Shown: positions 45,906-58,859, counted from the stretch's first letter. The stretch is 64,000 nt of DNA from Euptelea pleiosperma (GCA_035048495.1 CM068547.1:27783913-27847912), one strand, 5' to 3'. Notes: generated by a model not told the origin, from the letters alone. Numbers and translations are program-made.

Positions 45906-46570
45906 TGTTTTATACGAGCATTTAATATATTTGTATATTAGAAAAACACAAAATTCTTGTATTAAATACGAATAATACGTGTTTTATTCGTTTAATCTTA
46001 AAATTTGCGATTAATACGCGAATTTACTAACTTTCGAGGCACCTCAAAAATACACCTGGCCCTATATTTCTGTAATAGAACCATCCACGTTTTCCAGAAA
46101 ATTGCGTTTGGACGCACCCCAAAACCTTATGGGCCCTCCCTCTTTTTTCTCTCCCTCTCTTATCTTATCACCAATCAGCAACAGTACGAGTACTTCCCGG
46201 AGATGCCGATTCTCCTCTCAGGTATTGTTCCATCTCTGAAACTGATAGAAAAAACGAATGGCCAAAACTCGAATAGCTCTAATTGTGGGTGCCTCTATTT
46301 GTGGTTGAGAGAAAAGCAAATTTCATTTCAAATGGCGCCATCGTTATTTTGAAGATAAAAAATTGACAGTTTTAGTAGGGCGTCATCCAAACGATCAGTT
46401 CTGTAAATCGAAGTTGGCGCTAATCACAAAAATAGCGTCAACTGCTGTTAGAGGTGCATTCAAATGAGCTCTAATTAGGGTTTTGTGATTTTAGTGTTTG
46501 GGGAACTGATCTTCGATTTTCTTCTTTTGAATCAGATCTATTGTGAAAGTAAGGTTGTTAGAAAGACTTG
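45906..46570 (+). promoter_or_regulatory. Probable promoter and leader of the MYB-like gene
   Basis: CT-rich stretch near 46135-46165, a CCAATCA at about 46171, and a leader-like ATTAGGGTTTTGTGATTTTAG near 46475. This suggests transcription starts in this interval for the gene at 46576. It is inferred from composition only. Confidence 0.4.
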
Positions 46571-46575
46571 AATCC

Positions 46576-49500
46576 ATGGCTGAGGTGATTTCTTCACATA
46601 TTTGTTCTGTCCTAGATGTTCTTCTTTGATTGATGCCTACAAACTGTTCGATAAATTCTCTAAACCAATGTTTGTACATGTACTTACTAATATGCTTAAG
46701 ATACATCATAAATGCGTGCATGTGTTGCCTTATGGATCCTTTTTTAAATTTTGTGTTTTAAATAAAAATATATTTATAATTAAAAACAGTGGAATGGTCA
46801 AGATATTTCAATCAAATTTTTGTATTTTCTTTTATATAGGTTGTAATATATTAAGAACATTCTCAAAATCAACACTGTTCACTATATATCTTGTCAGTAG
46901 CTACCAGACCTATATATTTTGGCCATTTCAACCAAAATTTGTCTAAATTTTGAACCAAACTGCCATGGTATTTAATTTCAACATATTTCCCATAGTTGCC
47001 AGAAAGGGAAATGGGTGCAAGAAACATACGAGAAACGGAAACGGGAAACAGCCCTTAAATATTTCGTGTTACGGGAAATGGGAAACGATTAGGAAATGGC
47101 TATGGAAACGTATGGCGAAATAACGGGGAGACAACGATGTAAACAACATGAAAAACATCAGGTACCTGTTGACTCATAGGCTTTGTCAATGTCAATCTAG
47201 CAATGAATCCCCAAGATGCTACTTTGAAGTCTTGAACCAATTTATTTGTTAGCTAGCACTGGATCATCAAGATTTGCTTTCCTTAACAAAAAGCACCTCA
47301 AAAAGGAGAAATAATGGAGCCCAATACACCCCATAGTCTTGAGGCACAGACCTTGCTATTATCTTATACATGCTTGGTGGGCTTTAAGTCTTTTAATTCT
47401 TCCACGGTTCCACCCTCCATTCTCTGGGATAAAGCAATGAAACTAGCATTTGAGCTTCTTGCTAAAGAAGATTTTTTTAATGAAATTCTGACTTAATTGT
47501 CACAAAATCCTTCTAATAATGTCCCAACATCTTTTATAAAAGCCACAAAAAAGTTGTCGGTCTAAGATCTTGATCCCCACTTAGCTCTTTAGAACTTCAA
47601 AAAGCTCCTCCTCAACAAAAGGTTTCTCCCTGTCGAAATATGGTCAAAAGGCAACCCATCTCATTTTGTCTAAAGGACATGATCTCCAAGTAAAGTTTGG
47701 AGTAAGTAGTTTTTATCCTCTTCTTCAACAACTTCATTATAGATTTTTAGTCTAGAGATGTTATTGACTCTCCTTGGAGTGGCTGTGTCATGGAAGAAAG
47801 CCGTATTTCTATCACCTTCCTTTAACCACCTTGTTCTAGATTTTTTACGTTAACATATTTCCTTCAATTGAACGATCTACAAATACTCCACTTTAGCAAC
47901 AACTCTTATCATTTTCTTCTTTGTGGAAACTTGACCCGCTTCATCTTTGCTATTGATGGAAGCAATCTATTCTAAAATCCCACTTTTCTTTAACTCTACC
48001 TTCCCAAAAGCTTCCTTGTTCCACTTCTTTAATTTGCTTTTAAGTAGTTTAACCTTCTTGCAAAATTACATAACCCTCCCTTCCTTGAAAGTTGAAAGAA
48101 CTCTACCAAGATGTCACAATGTCGTTAAAGTTTGCACTTCCAAACCCACATGCTTGAGCCTATTGGAGAGAGGCAGCAGTTAATACTTCCACAATCTAGC
48201 AAAATAGGTAGGTGGTTCAATGTTAGCTTTGAAACCACATCTTGGACAACATTAGAAAAATGCTACTCCCAACAAGTCGTAACCACAAATCTATTCAAGC
48301 TTGGACACGATAGGATTATTTTGGTTGCTTGACCAAGTAAGAGGTAAGTCCATCCATGCGTTCATATCCATAAAATTAGCAAAAATCTCATACTAGATGT
48401 AACGTTACTACCTCCTTCCCTTCCATGCAAGAATCAATGACATTAAAGTCTCCTGTAATACACCATGGTGCACCTTAACTACTTCTAACACGATCAACTG
48501 CTCCAAAAGGAGTTTCTTAGCTTCTTTCACTACCATTAACTCCTGATAAAGGCACAAAAATTAGTCTTCCAAATCCTTGCAAAGAATTAAAACTACGAAT
48601 TCCCCCAATCTCCCCTACTACATCTACATCCCAAATCTCCCCGTTGCCAGAGCCTCCCAAACAGAGCAATAAAGCCATAAACTTCCTTAATATCCCAATC
48701 CTCAACCAGTTCAATTTTGTTGTCTTGTATAATCCAATGTTGGCCTTCCACTCTCTGATCAACGACTTTGCCACCTCTCCAATCAGCAGACCTAAACCCA
48801 TTATTTTCTAGGACATGGTTCATAGCTTCATTATATAATTGCCTTTGACGATTCCCTCCCCCCCTCCCCCGCCTAAAGCTTCCATCCCCTAGCTTACCAT
48901 CATAATTAAATATGCATTTCAGATTCTGAACCTCCCTTGAGATTTTCTCGTTCTGCTTAATCTCCACCAGTCCCCTGTTCTCTTTCCTTCAATTGCCAAG
49001 AACAGGGAACTAGTTTTGTCTCGAAGATTTCAAAGGAGACCCGTGGTATTTACTAAGCCCCATGATCTTCCCCACAACCCATTCAGAAAAATTTCCATAT
49101 TTTACCAGACTTCCCAAAGAAACCCCACCTGTTATTTCACCATCTTCCAGCTCCATTTGGCCTGTCCATCTTACTCGCTCTTTATAGTAACATTTGAGAC
49201 CGAATGAGTTTAATGTAAATAATCCTATACATTACATATCAAAAAGGAAATTTACAATTATTTAACAGCTTTTAAGGCATACTAAGTTTGTGTGGGAATC
49301 ATTTGTTGAAGTGGCTCATCTAATGACCAAACTGTTACTAGAATCCAGGACGTCCTGCATTGTTGAATTGTGTGTTCATTAGGGTGAAAACTAGGAAATA
49401 GCTGGTGATGTTAGCTTTTATAATATTCTATATTTGTGATTTATTATACTCATTTATTTTTTTAAGATTTGGAGAAATCTAAGGTCCCAATTGGGTATCC

Positions 49501-50980
49501 ATAAAGGACTGTTGATGGTCCTCGTACATGCACACGTTGGGCAAGTGCACAGAATGGAACCCTCCATTCTACCGGTCAAACCTAGGAGATCTGGTATGCC
49601 AAAAACTGATCCTCTTGATGACCATAACGACCTTATGGATCACATTTTGGATGGTCCAAAAAATATTATGAATCCGCCAGACAAAAGTAGAAAATAATCT
49701 ACATTACAGATGGTTATGCTCATCCAATCAGATTGGTTTTTGGTATATGTGATCTCCTAGAATACACCTATCGAATCTTGTGGGCCCCAACCTGTTGCAC
49801 ATGCTTTGCAGGTATGGAGACAGTCTTTGTGGGTATTCAATGGGGAAACTAGATGCGGTACCCTTCGAGTTTAAAATCTTCCTTTTTTTTATACTTGTCA
49901 GGAAGAAATAGAAAATATTTCTATGGTCCAAAGTGCCTCCCAAGAGAAAGCTAAGGCCAAATGGACACCGCCGCGGGATGATTATCTTGTTGAATTGATG
50001 ATTGATCAACTACCATTTGGGTGGAAAAAAAGCGAAAATGGATTCACCAAGCAAGCATGGCATTCGATGGTTGTCCGTTTCAATAGGAAATTTGGTCTCC
50101 ACTTTGATAAGGCACAGTTAAGAAACCGTTACACCAACTTAAGGAGGATGTACAACACTATCAAGACACTTGCTAATCATAGCGGGTTTGGTTGGGACGA
50201 AGCCCAGCAAACAATTACGGCTGAAGATGAAGTTTGGGACCATTATATCTCGGTATGATATACCCTTATATGATTTTCTAATCATAATGCATCACATTAA
50301 AGCTCATATCGTGTATATGCTATGCAGGAACACCCAGATGTGGAGTCTTACAGGTTTAGGAGCTTCCCATTGTTCAATAAGTTGGCCTTAATTTTTGAAG
50401 GTAAAGCTATTCTTTTTTCTTTTTTTTATAATAAGTTAGCATAGGTTTGTTTGTTATGTCTAAAATGTAACAAAGTAATGTCACAGTTACAAAAGGAAAA
50501 CATACTCCTTCGAGTATTCCACCAGAAGTACCAAAAGAGGGCAATAGCAACACAGGATCATTTCCATTTCCAAATGAGTCTACCCCACTTTTACCAGGAC
50601 CTGATGCAGCACCCGAACAATCCAAATCAAGTTCAGATATGATGTCTCCTGAAAGGGACATGCATCCTAAGAAGCGTCAATCTTTTACGGACACAACATC
50701 GCGCCGCAGTAAAAGATCACGTAATGCTGAATTGATGATTGCACAGGCTATTTCAGAGATGGCATCGAACTCTAGACTTAGCGCAAAAACAGTTTTCAAC
50801 TCGAGGCAGTATTCATATGATAGATGTTTAGAAGAATTGCAAGTATTAGAAGGTTTGGATGATAAAGAGTTTGTACAAGCAGTTAAACTTCTGAGAGATG
50901 AAAAACATGCAATTGCTTTTATGACTCTCAAAGGCCCTCGACGATTGCTTTGGCTAAAGGCAGAATGTCAAATTTTGTAG
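46576..50980 (+). CDS. Myb/SANT-like DNA-binding protein (L10-interacting MYB type)
   Basis: Firm exons are 49902-50252, 50328-50400 and 50487-50980. They encode a Myb/SANT-like domain (KAKAKWTPPRDDYLVELMID, then a tryptophan helix GFGWDEAQQTITAEDEVWDHYI), a proline/serine linker and a C-terminal helical part with LEGLDDKEFVQAVKLLRDE. This is the layout of LIMYB-like proteins, nuclear factors related to the Myb-like protein of PIF/Harbinger transposons. ATG at 49923 is a possible start. However, ATG GCT GAG at 46576-46584 is followed by a donor in phase 0, and joining it to 49902 gives MAEEEIENISMVQ and 308 aa without a break. The intervening 3.3-kb intron carries an old L1. Targets are unknown. 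The C-terminal exons are sure, the 9-nt first exon tentative. Confidence 0.82.
46940..47110. repeat. GGGAAACGG-type repeat fragment
   Basis: A run of GAAACGG/GGGAAA words resembling the interior of TTTCGG-like MITEs. The ends are not resolved. Confidence 0.35.
47155..48925 (-). pseudogene. Old L1 ORF2 remnant in the MYB-like gene's intron 1
   Basis: The minus strand reads a decayed endonuclease then RT. Near 48470-48430 it gives PWCITGDFNVIDS (GDFN motif), near 48390-48330 a DLPLTWSS segment, and near 47200-47165 IDIDKAYE. Stops are frequent. It is much older than the L1 in DRP1 and has no visible tail or target duplication. Confidence 0.75.
49210..49890. other. Intron 1 remainder of the MYB-like gene
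   Basis: No clear exon. An open stretch at 49491-49697 has no domain. A family-A-like CCAATCAGATTGGTTTTTGG lies near 49723. Confidence 0.4.
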
Positions 50981-51284
50981 ACACTTGACACTTTAATTCT
51001 ATGCTTATTCAATTTTTAAGATGATTGTTTTTGCAAATCATGACTAACATGAAATTGGGTATGAGAATTAAAGATGCTGATACAAGCATGCTTAGTAGAC
51101 ATTTGAAGATGCTGGCCTGCTAAGTTGGCAAAGTCTGCATGCTGATACAACAGACCTGGATTCAAAACCTGTTTTCCCAATCGCACCTCAGTGAACACAC
51201 AAGCACATATATTAATGCTTTTTGACTTATAAAATGACATGCTGTCATGGGGAACGCATGCAGATGAAGGGCTGACCATTGAGA

Positions 51285-51776
51285 TCATCCTAAAAAAAAA
51301 TCAGTAATTTCTAAAACTTCTAACCCTATCAAATATAGACCTAAATTTAATGGTGAAAATGGACAGTTCAAAAATTTTCAACTTGCAATCCACTTTTCAT
51401 AAGGCTACAAATGTTGGAATGGGCTGCGTTTTTATGAGGTTGATATCCAAGTTGAGAAGAAAATCATCACCAAAAATCAGCCCTTAACTCATCTATACGT
51501 GGGCTCTGCATCCATTAGTCACTATATTTGTCACAAAAGCATGAGTCAACGTATCCAAACAGGTTTGTGATAGGTTGACACATAACGAAACATGGTCATA
51601 TATCTATAAGAGACCATCTCCATGTGGACCCCACGAACGTGTGTCATTATATGTGTCACAAAACCATGTGTCAACGTATTCGAACCCATATATATATTTA
51701 TATGTAATCTTCGATGAAGACAGTGTATCCTGCAGCCAAACATGCCCTTTAATAAAGGGTCTTGCAGTGGTCACTT

Positions 51777-51780
<4 letters not shown>
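51285..51780. mobile_element. Family G remnant
   Basis: Shares TTTCTAAAACTTCTAACCC-like and CACCAAAAATCAGCCC-like words with 24422-24810 and 57480-57825. The ends carry AAACCATGTGTCAACGTATT and AAAGCATGAGTCAACGTATC as a direct internal repeat. Confidence 0.55.

Positions 51781-51817
<37 letters not shown>
51781..51817. repeat. (CT)n microsatellite
   Basis: About 37 bp of CT directly after the family G remnant. Confidence 0.95.
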
Positions 51818-51819
<2 letters not shown>

Positions 51820-53400
51820 AACTACACCTAAAAGTAGGGAATTAGGTTAATCTATTCAAAGAAATAGTTGCAATCATCAAGCCCAAATAAAAGATTACAT
51901 AAGTTTCTTAAAAGTGCAGAACTTTTAAGTACTTAAATCCCATATGCTCAAATCATGGTTCCACCAATAAGTTGATAAAAATAAATAGTTTAGCTTCCTG
52001 TTCAAGGTAGGGATGTCAATGGGTACCCGATTACCCAACCGACTCTAACGGGTTTGGGTCCATTTTTTCGGTCTCGATAAAAAAAATCGCTCGGGTCTAA
52101 TTTTCGATTCATCACGCAAACCCTAATACCTGATATACTTCATTGATTTCGACTGGCTTTGGGTTGGGTTCATCTTTAAAAACTCAACTGATAATCAGGG
52201 TCGGATTTGGATATACCGGCGCCCAACCCGAACCTAACCTGTTGATAGTTCAATGAATCTAATATAAAGTACTTAAACCATCAATTATTGTAAACCGAGA
52301 AATCTACCTGTTCAACGGCACGCTACGACATTTTTAATATCTATATCCAAAATTGATCATTTAGGCCAATAAACTAATAATTATCGTTTTTATTTTAAAA
52401 ATAGTACCCGGTCTCAAAATCGTTGGATATGGGACCATGATGTCATAAATAGATGAATGATGTCGTGTCGTTTAATCCAATGATCTGCGATGTCGGTAGT
52501 GTTATGGGGCTGTCACATTAGTGTCCTTTATTATAATTAGGAAGTAACTCATATAACTACAAGAACTAGCTTTTTTTTTCCTCTGTTCTTTTCTTTCTTT
52601 TTTGTTTCTGGATAAAATGATTAAAAAATGCTTTTTTTGCTAGAAAAATGATAAAATAGTGTTTATTATTTGCTCTTTTAAGACTATTTTCTTTTAATAT
52701 ATATATATATATATATATATTTAAAATTAAATGAACATTTAGCTAGGCCAAACATACTCAAATCATTACATACCGACATCTCCTACATATGGATTTATTT
52801 AAGGTGAAATTTATGGTGCAACTGCGACTAGGAGACGCAAGCATGACGCCGTATAATTAAAAAGAAAAAGAGGGAGAATTTTTTTTTTTTTGGCAGGAAA
52901 GAGCTTTACAGCAGCCAAAATGCCCTGTTTATGTATTAAATATTGAAGGGTATTTTTGTAAAAAAAAGGAATAAAATTTACCCCGACCGACACTAAACGG
53001 GTCCCGCACATTATAATATAATAGAGATATGGATGTAAAATTTTATTAAAAAAAAAATAAAAACATTATATGTGTCCCTAAACCTTAGCTTGCATCAATG
53101 TCCCTGAAATTGAGTGCCTAGATGCCAGATTCTTGATGTATACAAAGACTAAATTATATCTAACTTTTGAAAGTGAAAATGACACTGGATAAACATCCTG
53201 GACAGGGGGGTTGAGGGGCCCAAACCCTTAAAATGGTATCCATGTCATGGCTGATGTGGTCGTATGTACCTCGACACGACTCAACCCTGTGGTCCTATGT
53301 GTTGAGTAGTCTTCCTGGGCTGGCACCATACATTCCAGTCTGCCTAACTATGTACTCCCCAAATTAAGAAAAAAACAAGATTTCAGATACTGGAATTAAC
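51820..53400. other. Intergenic sequence
   Basis: No gene found. A possible one-sided MITE begins with AGGGATGTCAATGGGTACCC near 52009. A TA run lies at about 52698-52722. Confidence 0.4.
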
Positions 53401-53411
53401 TACCTACTATA

Positions 53412-53654
53412 GCTAATAAACAGAACTTTGATGACAGTGGACTGTCAGCGAAGCCGCTGACTACCACAAAGTTCTCTGGCATGTACCCAAGTGAGTGATT
53501 TGTGAGATTTCTTTTTAAATTTTTATTACAAAAGCAAAAAAGCACTTGGATACGTGGCGAAAAGCACTTGGGTATGTGCCGAGAACTCTGCGGTAGTCTG
53601 AGGTAGTCAGCGGCTTTGATGACAGACAACTGTCATCAAAGTTTTACTCCTTTC
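53412..53654. mobile_element. Foldback element with AACTTTGATGACAG ends
   Basis: The left arm AACTTTGATGACAG with GCCGCTGACTACC faces GGTAGTCAGCGGC and CTGTCATCAAAGTT. The internal words AGCACTTGGATACGTGGCG and AGCACTTGGGTATGTGCCG are tandem. The target duplication was not identified. Confidence 0.8.
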
Positions 53655-53659
53655 ATCAT

Positions 53660-54304
53660 ACTATTAATTAGTCTAATTCTTTAGTAAGAAACCCACATGG
53701 GGTTGTTTAATAAAAGACATGGGGTGTTTCCTTTCACCTTCTATATTCAATAATTCAAAGCCCTAGCTTGTAGTGCAGAACCACCAACCTGACCCCCTGA
53801 TTTGCTTCTCTCTCAAGTAAAACCATAGTATATTTCCAATTCAAACTGTCCAACCTTTGATGTCAAACCACTTGCAATATTCACAATATCTTTCTTCTAT
53901 TATTATTTTCTTTAGTTAGGTAAGTTGGGGTCAAAATCGGCGACGTCACAGTCGCGCCCCGATAGCGTTCAGATGAGCCTACGCCATCAACCCGAAAAAT
54001 TTCCCCTCATGTTTAATGATTTAATTGACGTAAACATAGATAATTATAGCGGAATTGGCTACGAAAGATGATCAATATATGCACTTAACCATATAAGTTT
54101 CTATCTTATCTTGCAAATACTGTTTATGAAAAAAAAATTATTTAGTTTGGTGAAGTTGTCAACATAAGAATACTTTCAAGTCTAAGAAGGTTGGTGAGGA
54201 ATTTTATTTGAAGATCAATGAGAAACATTCCCTTAGTTCAAATCTTTAACAGAATGTCAAAGTCTAAGTTATACAAAACAAAGAAGGTGTGCTCTTGAGT
54301 CCAC
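53660..54304. other. Upstream region of the expansin-like gene
   Basis: AT-rich intergenic DNA with no repeat recognised. A short GC-rich patch around 53935-53990 has CGACGTCACAGTCGCGCCCC. Confidence 0.4.
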
Positions 54305-54312
54305 TATAAATA
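54305..54312 (+). promoter_or_regulatory. TATA box of the expansin-like B gene
   Basis: TATAAATA lies 93 bp before the start codon at 54398, leaving a leader of roughly 60 bases that is rich in CT. Confidence 0.75.
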
Positions 54313-54397
54313 TATACTCCAACCCTTGTATTCCTCCTCATCACCACCACCTTTTCTTCTTTGATTCTTAATTTGCTTCTTCTTCTCTGTTTCTAAA

Positions 54398-56085
54398 ATG
54401 GCCTTATTCTCTCTTCAATCCCTTCTGCTCCTCCTTCTCTGTTTGCTTCTCAGGCAAACTCCGGCAGATGCCGCGACGTGTACCGACTGCTTCGTTCAAT
54501 CTCGGGCCGCTTACTACCCAAACTCTGATGAACAGGGAACAGAAGGTAAATAAAGAATTGAAAAAAAAAATAAAAAAAATCCGGGTTTTATATATTACTA
54601 AGATACACTTTGATAATCCTATTTCTTAGTGTGTATTATTCTTATTTTTTATGATTGCATTGCAGCTGGAGCATGCGAGTTTGGCACGTTCGGAGCAACA
54701 ATTAACGGCGGAGATGTATCAGCTGCGTCTGATCTCTATAGGGATGGTGTAGGGTGCGGGGCATGCTACCAGGTGAGAAAATGATTAGTAGATCAATGGA
54801 GTCAAGAGCGAAGATCATATAACTTTCCTTATGGTGTTATTATGTGGGAATTAACTTTGCTTTTTTTGCTTTTCATCACTAGGTGAGATGCACCAACAGT
54901 AACTATTGCTCAGACAAAGGAGTGACAGTAGTCATCACTGATAATGGTTCTAGTGATCGCACAGACTTCATACTGAGTAGCCGAGCCTTTGGCAAGATGG
55001 CTCAAACCAAGGACTCAGCTGCATCACTACGATCCCTTGGTGTCGTCGACATCGAATATAGGCGGTAAGATCGTCGCTATAAAATCAATTATGAGAAATC
55101 AAACAAAAAAAACAAACATATTAGTCGACGAAATTCACTGACGACGACCCCGATGTTCGATTACAGTGTTTCATGTAGCTACCCAAACAAAAACATCACA
55201 TTCAAGATTGATGGGAGCAGCAACTACCCTCACTACTTGGCTTTTGTCATATGGTACCAAGGAGGCAAGAAGGATGTCACTGCTGTACAGCTATGCGAGG
55301 TATATATTGATCTGCTTTTACTCTTGTTGTTTACTGAGTTTTGTCTGTGCACAATGATGTTGTAGCACCAGTGTTACAGTAATATCCCACTACGTCGGCA
55401 AACAGCCGTTCGATATGATAATTATGATGTCGTTCGCCTTTTTTATGACGTCGTTTCATTAGCCGACGTATTACCGTAGCACTGGGTGTATGTGAGTTAT
55501 TTCCTTAGTCTAATTCAGTTCTTAATCTGAGAATTAAAAAAGAACCTATCCATACAAACTCAGTAAAAAATAAAAACTATTTTTTGCCTTTGAGGTAATG
55601 TTTGGATGCAGGATTAGGTCCTTTTTTTTCATATTAACCCGGTATAAGTCTTAATTTCTGTTTGGTTCGGCAAGAGTTAAAAATTGGGTGCTGCTCAACC
55701 TGTTTTTTACGCGTTTCTAAAGAAAAATTTGCCCTCGGACTAGTTTAGTGTAGTTGAGATATGATTTGAGCTAAGATATTGAAACTACTGCATCCAAACA
55801 CACCCTGAATTTGTATATATTTTCAAAGGAAGGGTTGATTAATTACCTTTTTAACAATGACATATGGTTTAACAAATGCAGACTCAAAATTTATCATGCA
55901 AGCTGTTGGATCGGAGCCATGGAGCGGTATGGGCAACTGTCTCGCCCCCGAGCGGACCTTTGTCTATAAGGATGCTGTTGACCGACAGTGACGATGGAGA
56001 CGAGAAATGGGTGGTTCCCACTAATGACATACCGCAGGAATGGAAAGCCGGGGACGAATTTGACTCAGGAATACAAATGGATTGA
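54398..56085 (+). CDS. EXLB1: Expansin-like B protein
   Basis: A secreted wall protein of the expansin superfamily; wall-loosening activity has not been established for EXLB members. Exons are 54398-54545, 54666-54772, 54883-55064, 55167-55299 and 55882-56085, in frame for 257 aa, near the usual 250. A signal peptide covers about residues 1-26 (leucine-rich, ending PADAA). The double-psi beta-barrel domain has [24 protein letters not shown] and FGKMAQ. The catalytic HFD of alpha and beta expansins is absent (TDFILS in its place), as in other expansin-like proteins. The C-terminal expansin/pollen-allergen domain includes [20 protein letters not shown] and ends in DSGIQMD. The gene looks intact. 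Confidence 0.95.
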
Positions 56086-56089
56086 CAAA

Positions 56090-57475
56090 ATACATGCATT
56101 TTTCTTTCAATTTATTCTGTTCGTATCGTTCGATATGCACTTCATGTTCTTCATATAATTGTTCTTTTACTATGCATTTTTTAATTTTCTCTTCTTTTTC
56201 TTTCGGGTAGGCAAGTTTTTTATTGTATTTTTAAGGAATATGTAGGATTTTACTAATGAATATATGAATTTTCTTATATAAACAACGCATCTCGACCCAA
56301 CAAAGGACTTCATCTCGATTGTTTTAATAATGAAAAACAGTGAAATTCGACGCCAACAACCTAAGAACACACCATGTAACAAAGAAGACAACTTCAGATT
56401 AATCGAATTTTATATTTTTTCTTATTTGATTCATTGTAACGTGACGTGTCAAGTTCCGGCTGCTCTTTCGCTAGCAGCTAAACTTTCTCTTCTCAGTGAT
56501 GTTAAATCAAGTATGTTTCAATTACAAATCGTACAACCGATTTGTCAAATCTCACGATCCTAATTTAGCTCGCCAAAATTTCATAGTTAAAATCATAAAT
56601 TTTGGTTTCAACACATGAAAATATTCGATTTGACTTGTTTTAGTACTTGAATTAAAATTTAGCAAGCCAGACAAGACCTTTTCATTAAGGGAATATGGAC
56701 TACCTTGACAATGGGTCCCATTACCAGGACAAAAACAAAGGATAATAATATGTGTTAAGACCTTTACCGGGCCTCAAGCTGCCATTCCTCCCGAAAAGAT
56801 ATCTTGTCAGGAAGGGGCAAACTTTAGCTTTTATACCACGATCGACATCACATCTTGCGGGGCTCATATTGTATGGATTGATAAGTGTATGTTCTCTCCA
56901 TTCTTGACATTTTGGTATGTTTTTATTATTAAAGGTCATTCAAGCATGATCGTCGTGTAGTGATGCTCAAGTTTTCGCTTTAAAATTGAACTAGTAGGGT
57001 GGCACGTGCGATGTGCTTTTTAGAACAGCTTCCAATGAGTCTCTCTACCTATCCTAACGGTGTCGGGATTGTGTGTAAAGGTTGTGGGGTAGTTTTTTGT
57101 TTATTTAGGATATTCTTTTAAATAACAAAAAGAACAATAAAGTAGTTAGAATTGGATATCATTGTAATGCTCTCGTCAAGAGCTTTCTGCCCTTTTTACC
57201 CTAAACTAACTTATAGATTGGAAGTTATGTGTTGTTGAAATCATAAAGAAATAAATTAGTTGTTGATCGAAGAGAGAAATATCGGTGGGGGGGGGGAGAG
57301 GAAAAGTTGTTGAAACATGGGTGGCTGGGGAGAGGAAAAGTTTTGCGAGGGTCTCCTTGCAACCCACTTATTTTTAACAATAAAATTTTTTTACAAAAAT
57401 AAATTCAAAATTCAAAATACAAGCTTTTCCGAACAATTTTGACAAAGAGACCATCGACAACCTCGACAGTATTTT
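56090..57475. other. Intergenic sequence after the expansin-like gene
   Basis: AT-rich, no gene or clear transposon. A G run (GGTGGGGGGGGGGAGAGG) lies near 57283. Confidence 0.4.
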
Positions 57476-57479
57476 TACA

Positions 57480-57825
57480 GCAATTTTGACGTACCCACAC
57501 GGAATATGAATCAATGGCTGATTTTTGGTGAGGATGATCTCCTCACCATATAGATCACCCCTACAAAAAATCAGCCCGTTCTGAAATTTCTAACCCCATC
57601 AAGTGTGGTCTTCAAGTTAACGGTAAAAAAAGACGTTCCATAATTCTTCAACTTCTAAACCAGTCTACAAATATCAGAATGACTTGAATTTTTGTGAAGA
57701 TGATTTCCTCACCATACAGACCATCCTCGTCAAAAATCATCCAATTTCAAAACATATAATTTATACATTGGCCCACATCAATTTGTTGTTGTAAAAAATG
57801 TTGTCAAAATTATTGTCCCCATTTC
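57480..57825. mobile_element. Family G MITE, diverged
   Basis: GCTGATTTTTGGTGAGGATG and TTGTAAAAAATGTTGTCAAA match arms of the element at 24422-24810. The terminal bases are not preserved. Confidence 0.65.
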
Positions 57826-57999
57826 CTAACCAATTTTTTTGGGATCGAGTTCTAATCAGATTGTTGCAAGGTTGATCTTGAACACATTCAATATTTTTTC
57901 AGATTGTGCCACTTGGGTCCAAATCTGCTCTATTGGACCCAAATCTCGATCCAAACCCAATATTATTGAATCCGATTCCGAGACAACCCTAGTCTAAGT

Positions 58000-58200
58000 T
58001 GTACTCTCACTCTATGTTGGATATGTCCAAGAAAAGGTGTTTAGACCATTTTACAGCCACTAGCATCTTCCACAATAAACTTGGCAAGATCACTATGGAA
58101 AGCACTAGGCTCAAAAATAATTTCATCAACCCCTCTACAAAAGGAAGCAAGGATGTCGGCGGCCCGATTACTCTCCCTATAATTTTATTTCGGTTGAACT
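58000..58200 (-). pseudogene. Possible RNase H-like tail of a LINE
   Basis: The minus strand gives RESNRAADILASFCRG, similar to the RExNxxAD-LA signature near the end of RNase H-like domains in plant LINEs. It is a single short fragment and may be chance. Confidence 0.3.
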
Positions 58201-58306
58201 AGTTCTATAACCTTGGGTTGGTCTAAACTTAGTGCTCCGAGCCTCCTATGAGGAGTGTCGTTCTCACTTCGAAAGCTTGATTCCGTGCTCCAAATGTTGG
58301 AACCAA

Positions 58307-58347
58307 GGTTTAAAAGGGGCCGTTATAACGGTACAACGGACTTGGAG
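58307..58347. mobile_element. Family C end fragment
   Basis: ACCAAGGTTTAAAAGGGGCC and TTATAACGGTACAACGGACT form the left terminus of family C and then stop abruptly. Confidence 0.65.
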
Positions 58348-58485
58348 ACTAATCTCTTATCCTGATGAGCTTTAGGCTCAGATTCTCAAGAAATATTGTA
58401 CCAATTCAATCCTCTCGTATGCCCAGAGAAGGAGATTATGTCATACATGATTAGCTAATACTAGAAAGCGATTCTTCCTCTCTAA
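58348..58485. repeat. Local duplication, copy 1 (left of the Tourist MITE)
   Basis: GAGATTATGTCATACATGAT and CTAATACTAGAAAGC recur near 59282-59320. The pair resumes on the far side of the MITE (TATACTAAAGATTCGGCATA at about 58786 and 59357). Confidence 0.75.
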
Positions 58486-58769
58486 GGGGGCGTTTGGCAA
58501 CACAAAAATTAGTTACTTTTTTTTTTTACTTTTATAAGCCTAAAAGTTAAAAAGTTAGTTTGGATGTATTTCATATTTTAACTTTTGAAAAGTTAAAAAC
58601 TAACTTAAAACTAAAGCTAAATTTTTTAGCTTTTAACTTCTAAGAGAAATTACTTCTCAAAAATTAGAACGCCTCCGAGGCTTTTAATTTCTATGACTTT
58701 TTTGGAGGTAAAAAATAAACTAGTAACTTCTACTACAAGTGCTTTAACTTCTCATTGCCAAACGCCTCC
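58486..58769. mobile_element. Tourist-like MITE (family F), copy 2, with TAA duplication
   Basis: TAA precedes GGGGGCGTTTGGCAACAC and follows GCCAAACGCCTCC. The duplicated sequence at about 59330-59345 lacks the element, so an unoccupied version of the site is present in the same window. Confidence 0.85.
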
Positions 58770-58859
58770 TAATAGCTCTCCTCAGTTATACTAAAGATTC
58801 GGCATATCACTTAAAATATCTAGTGGTGGAATTTTAAAAAGATGGCGCACAAGGACAAC

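Noticed and set aside
46005..46352. 115-codon plus-strand frame upstream of the MYB-like gene
   Set aside because: No domain; overlaps a probable promoter and leader.
50407..50931. Minus-strand frames over the MYB-like gene's last exon
   Set aside because: Antisense to a well-supported exon.
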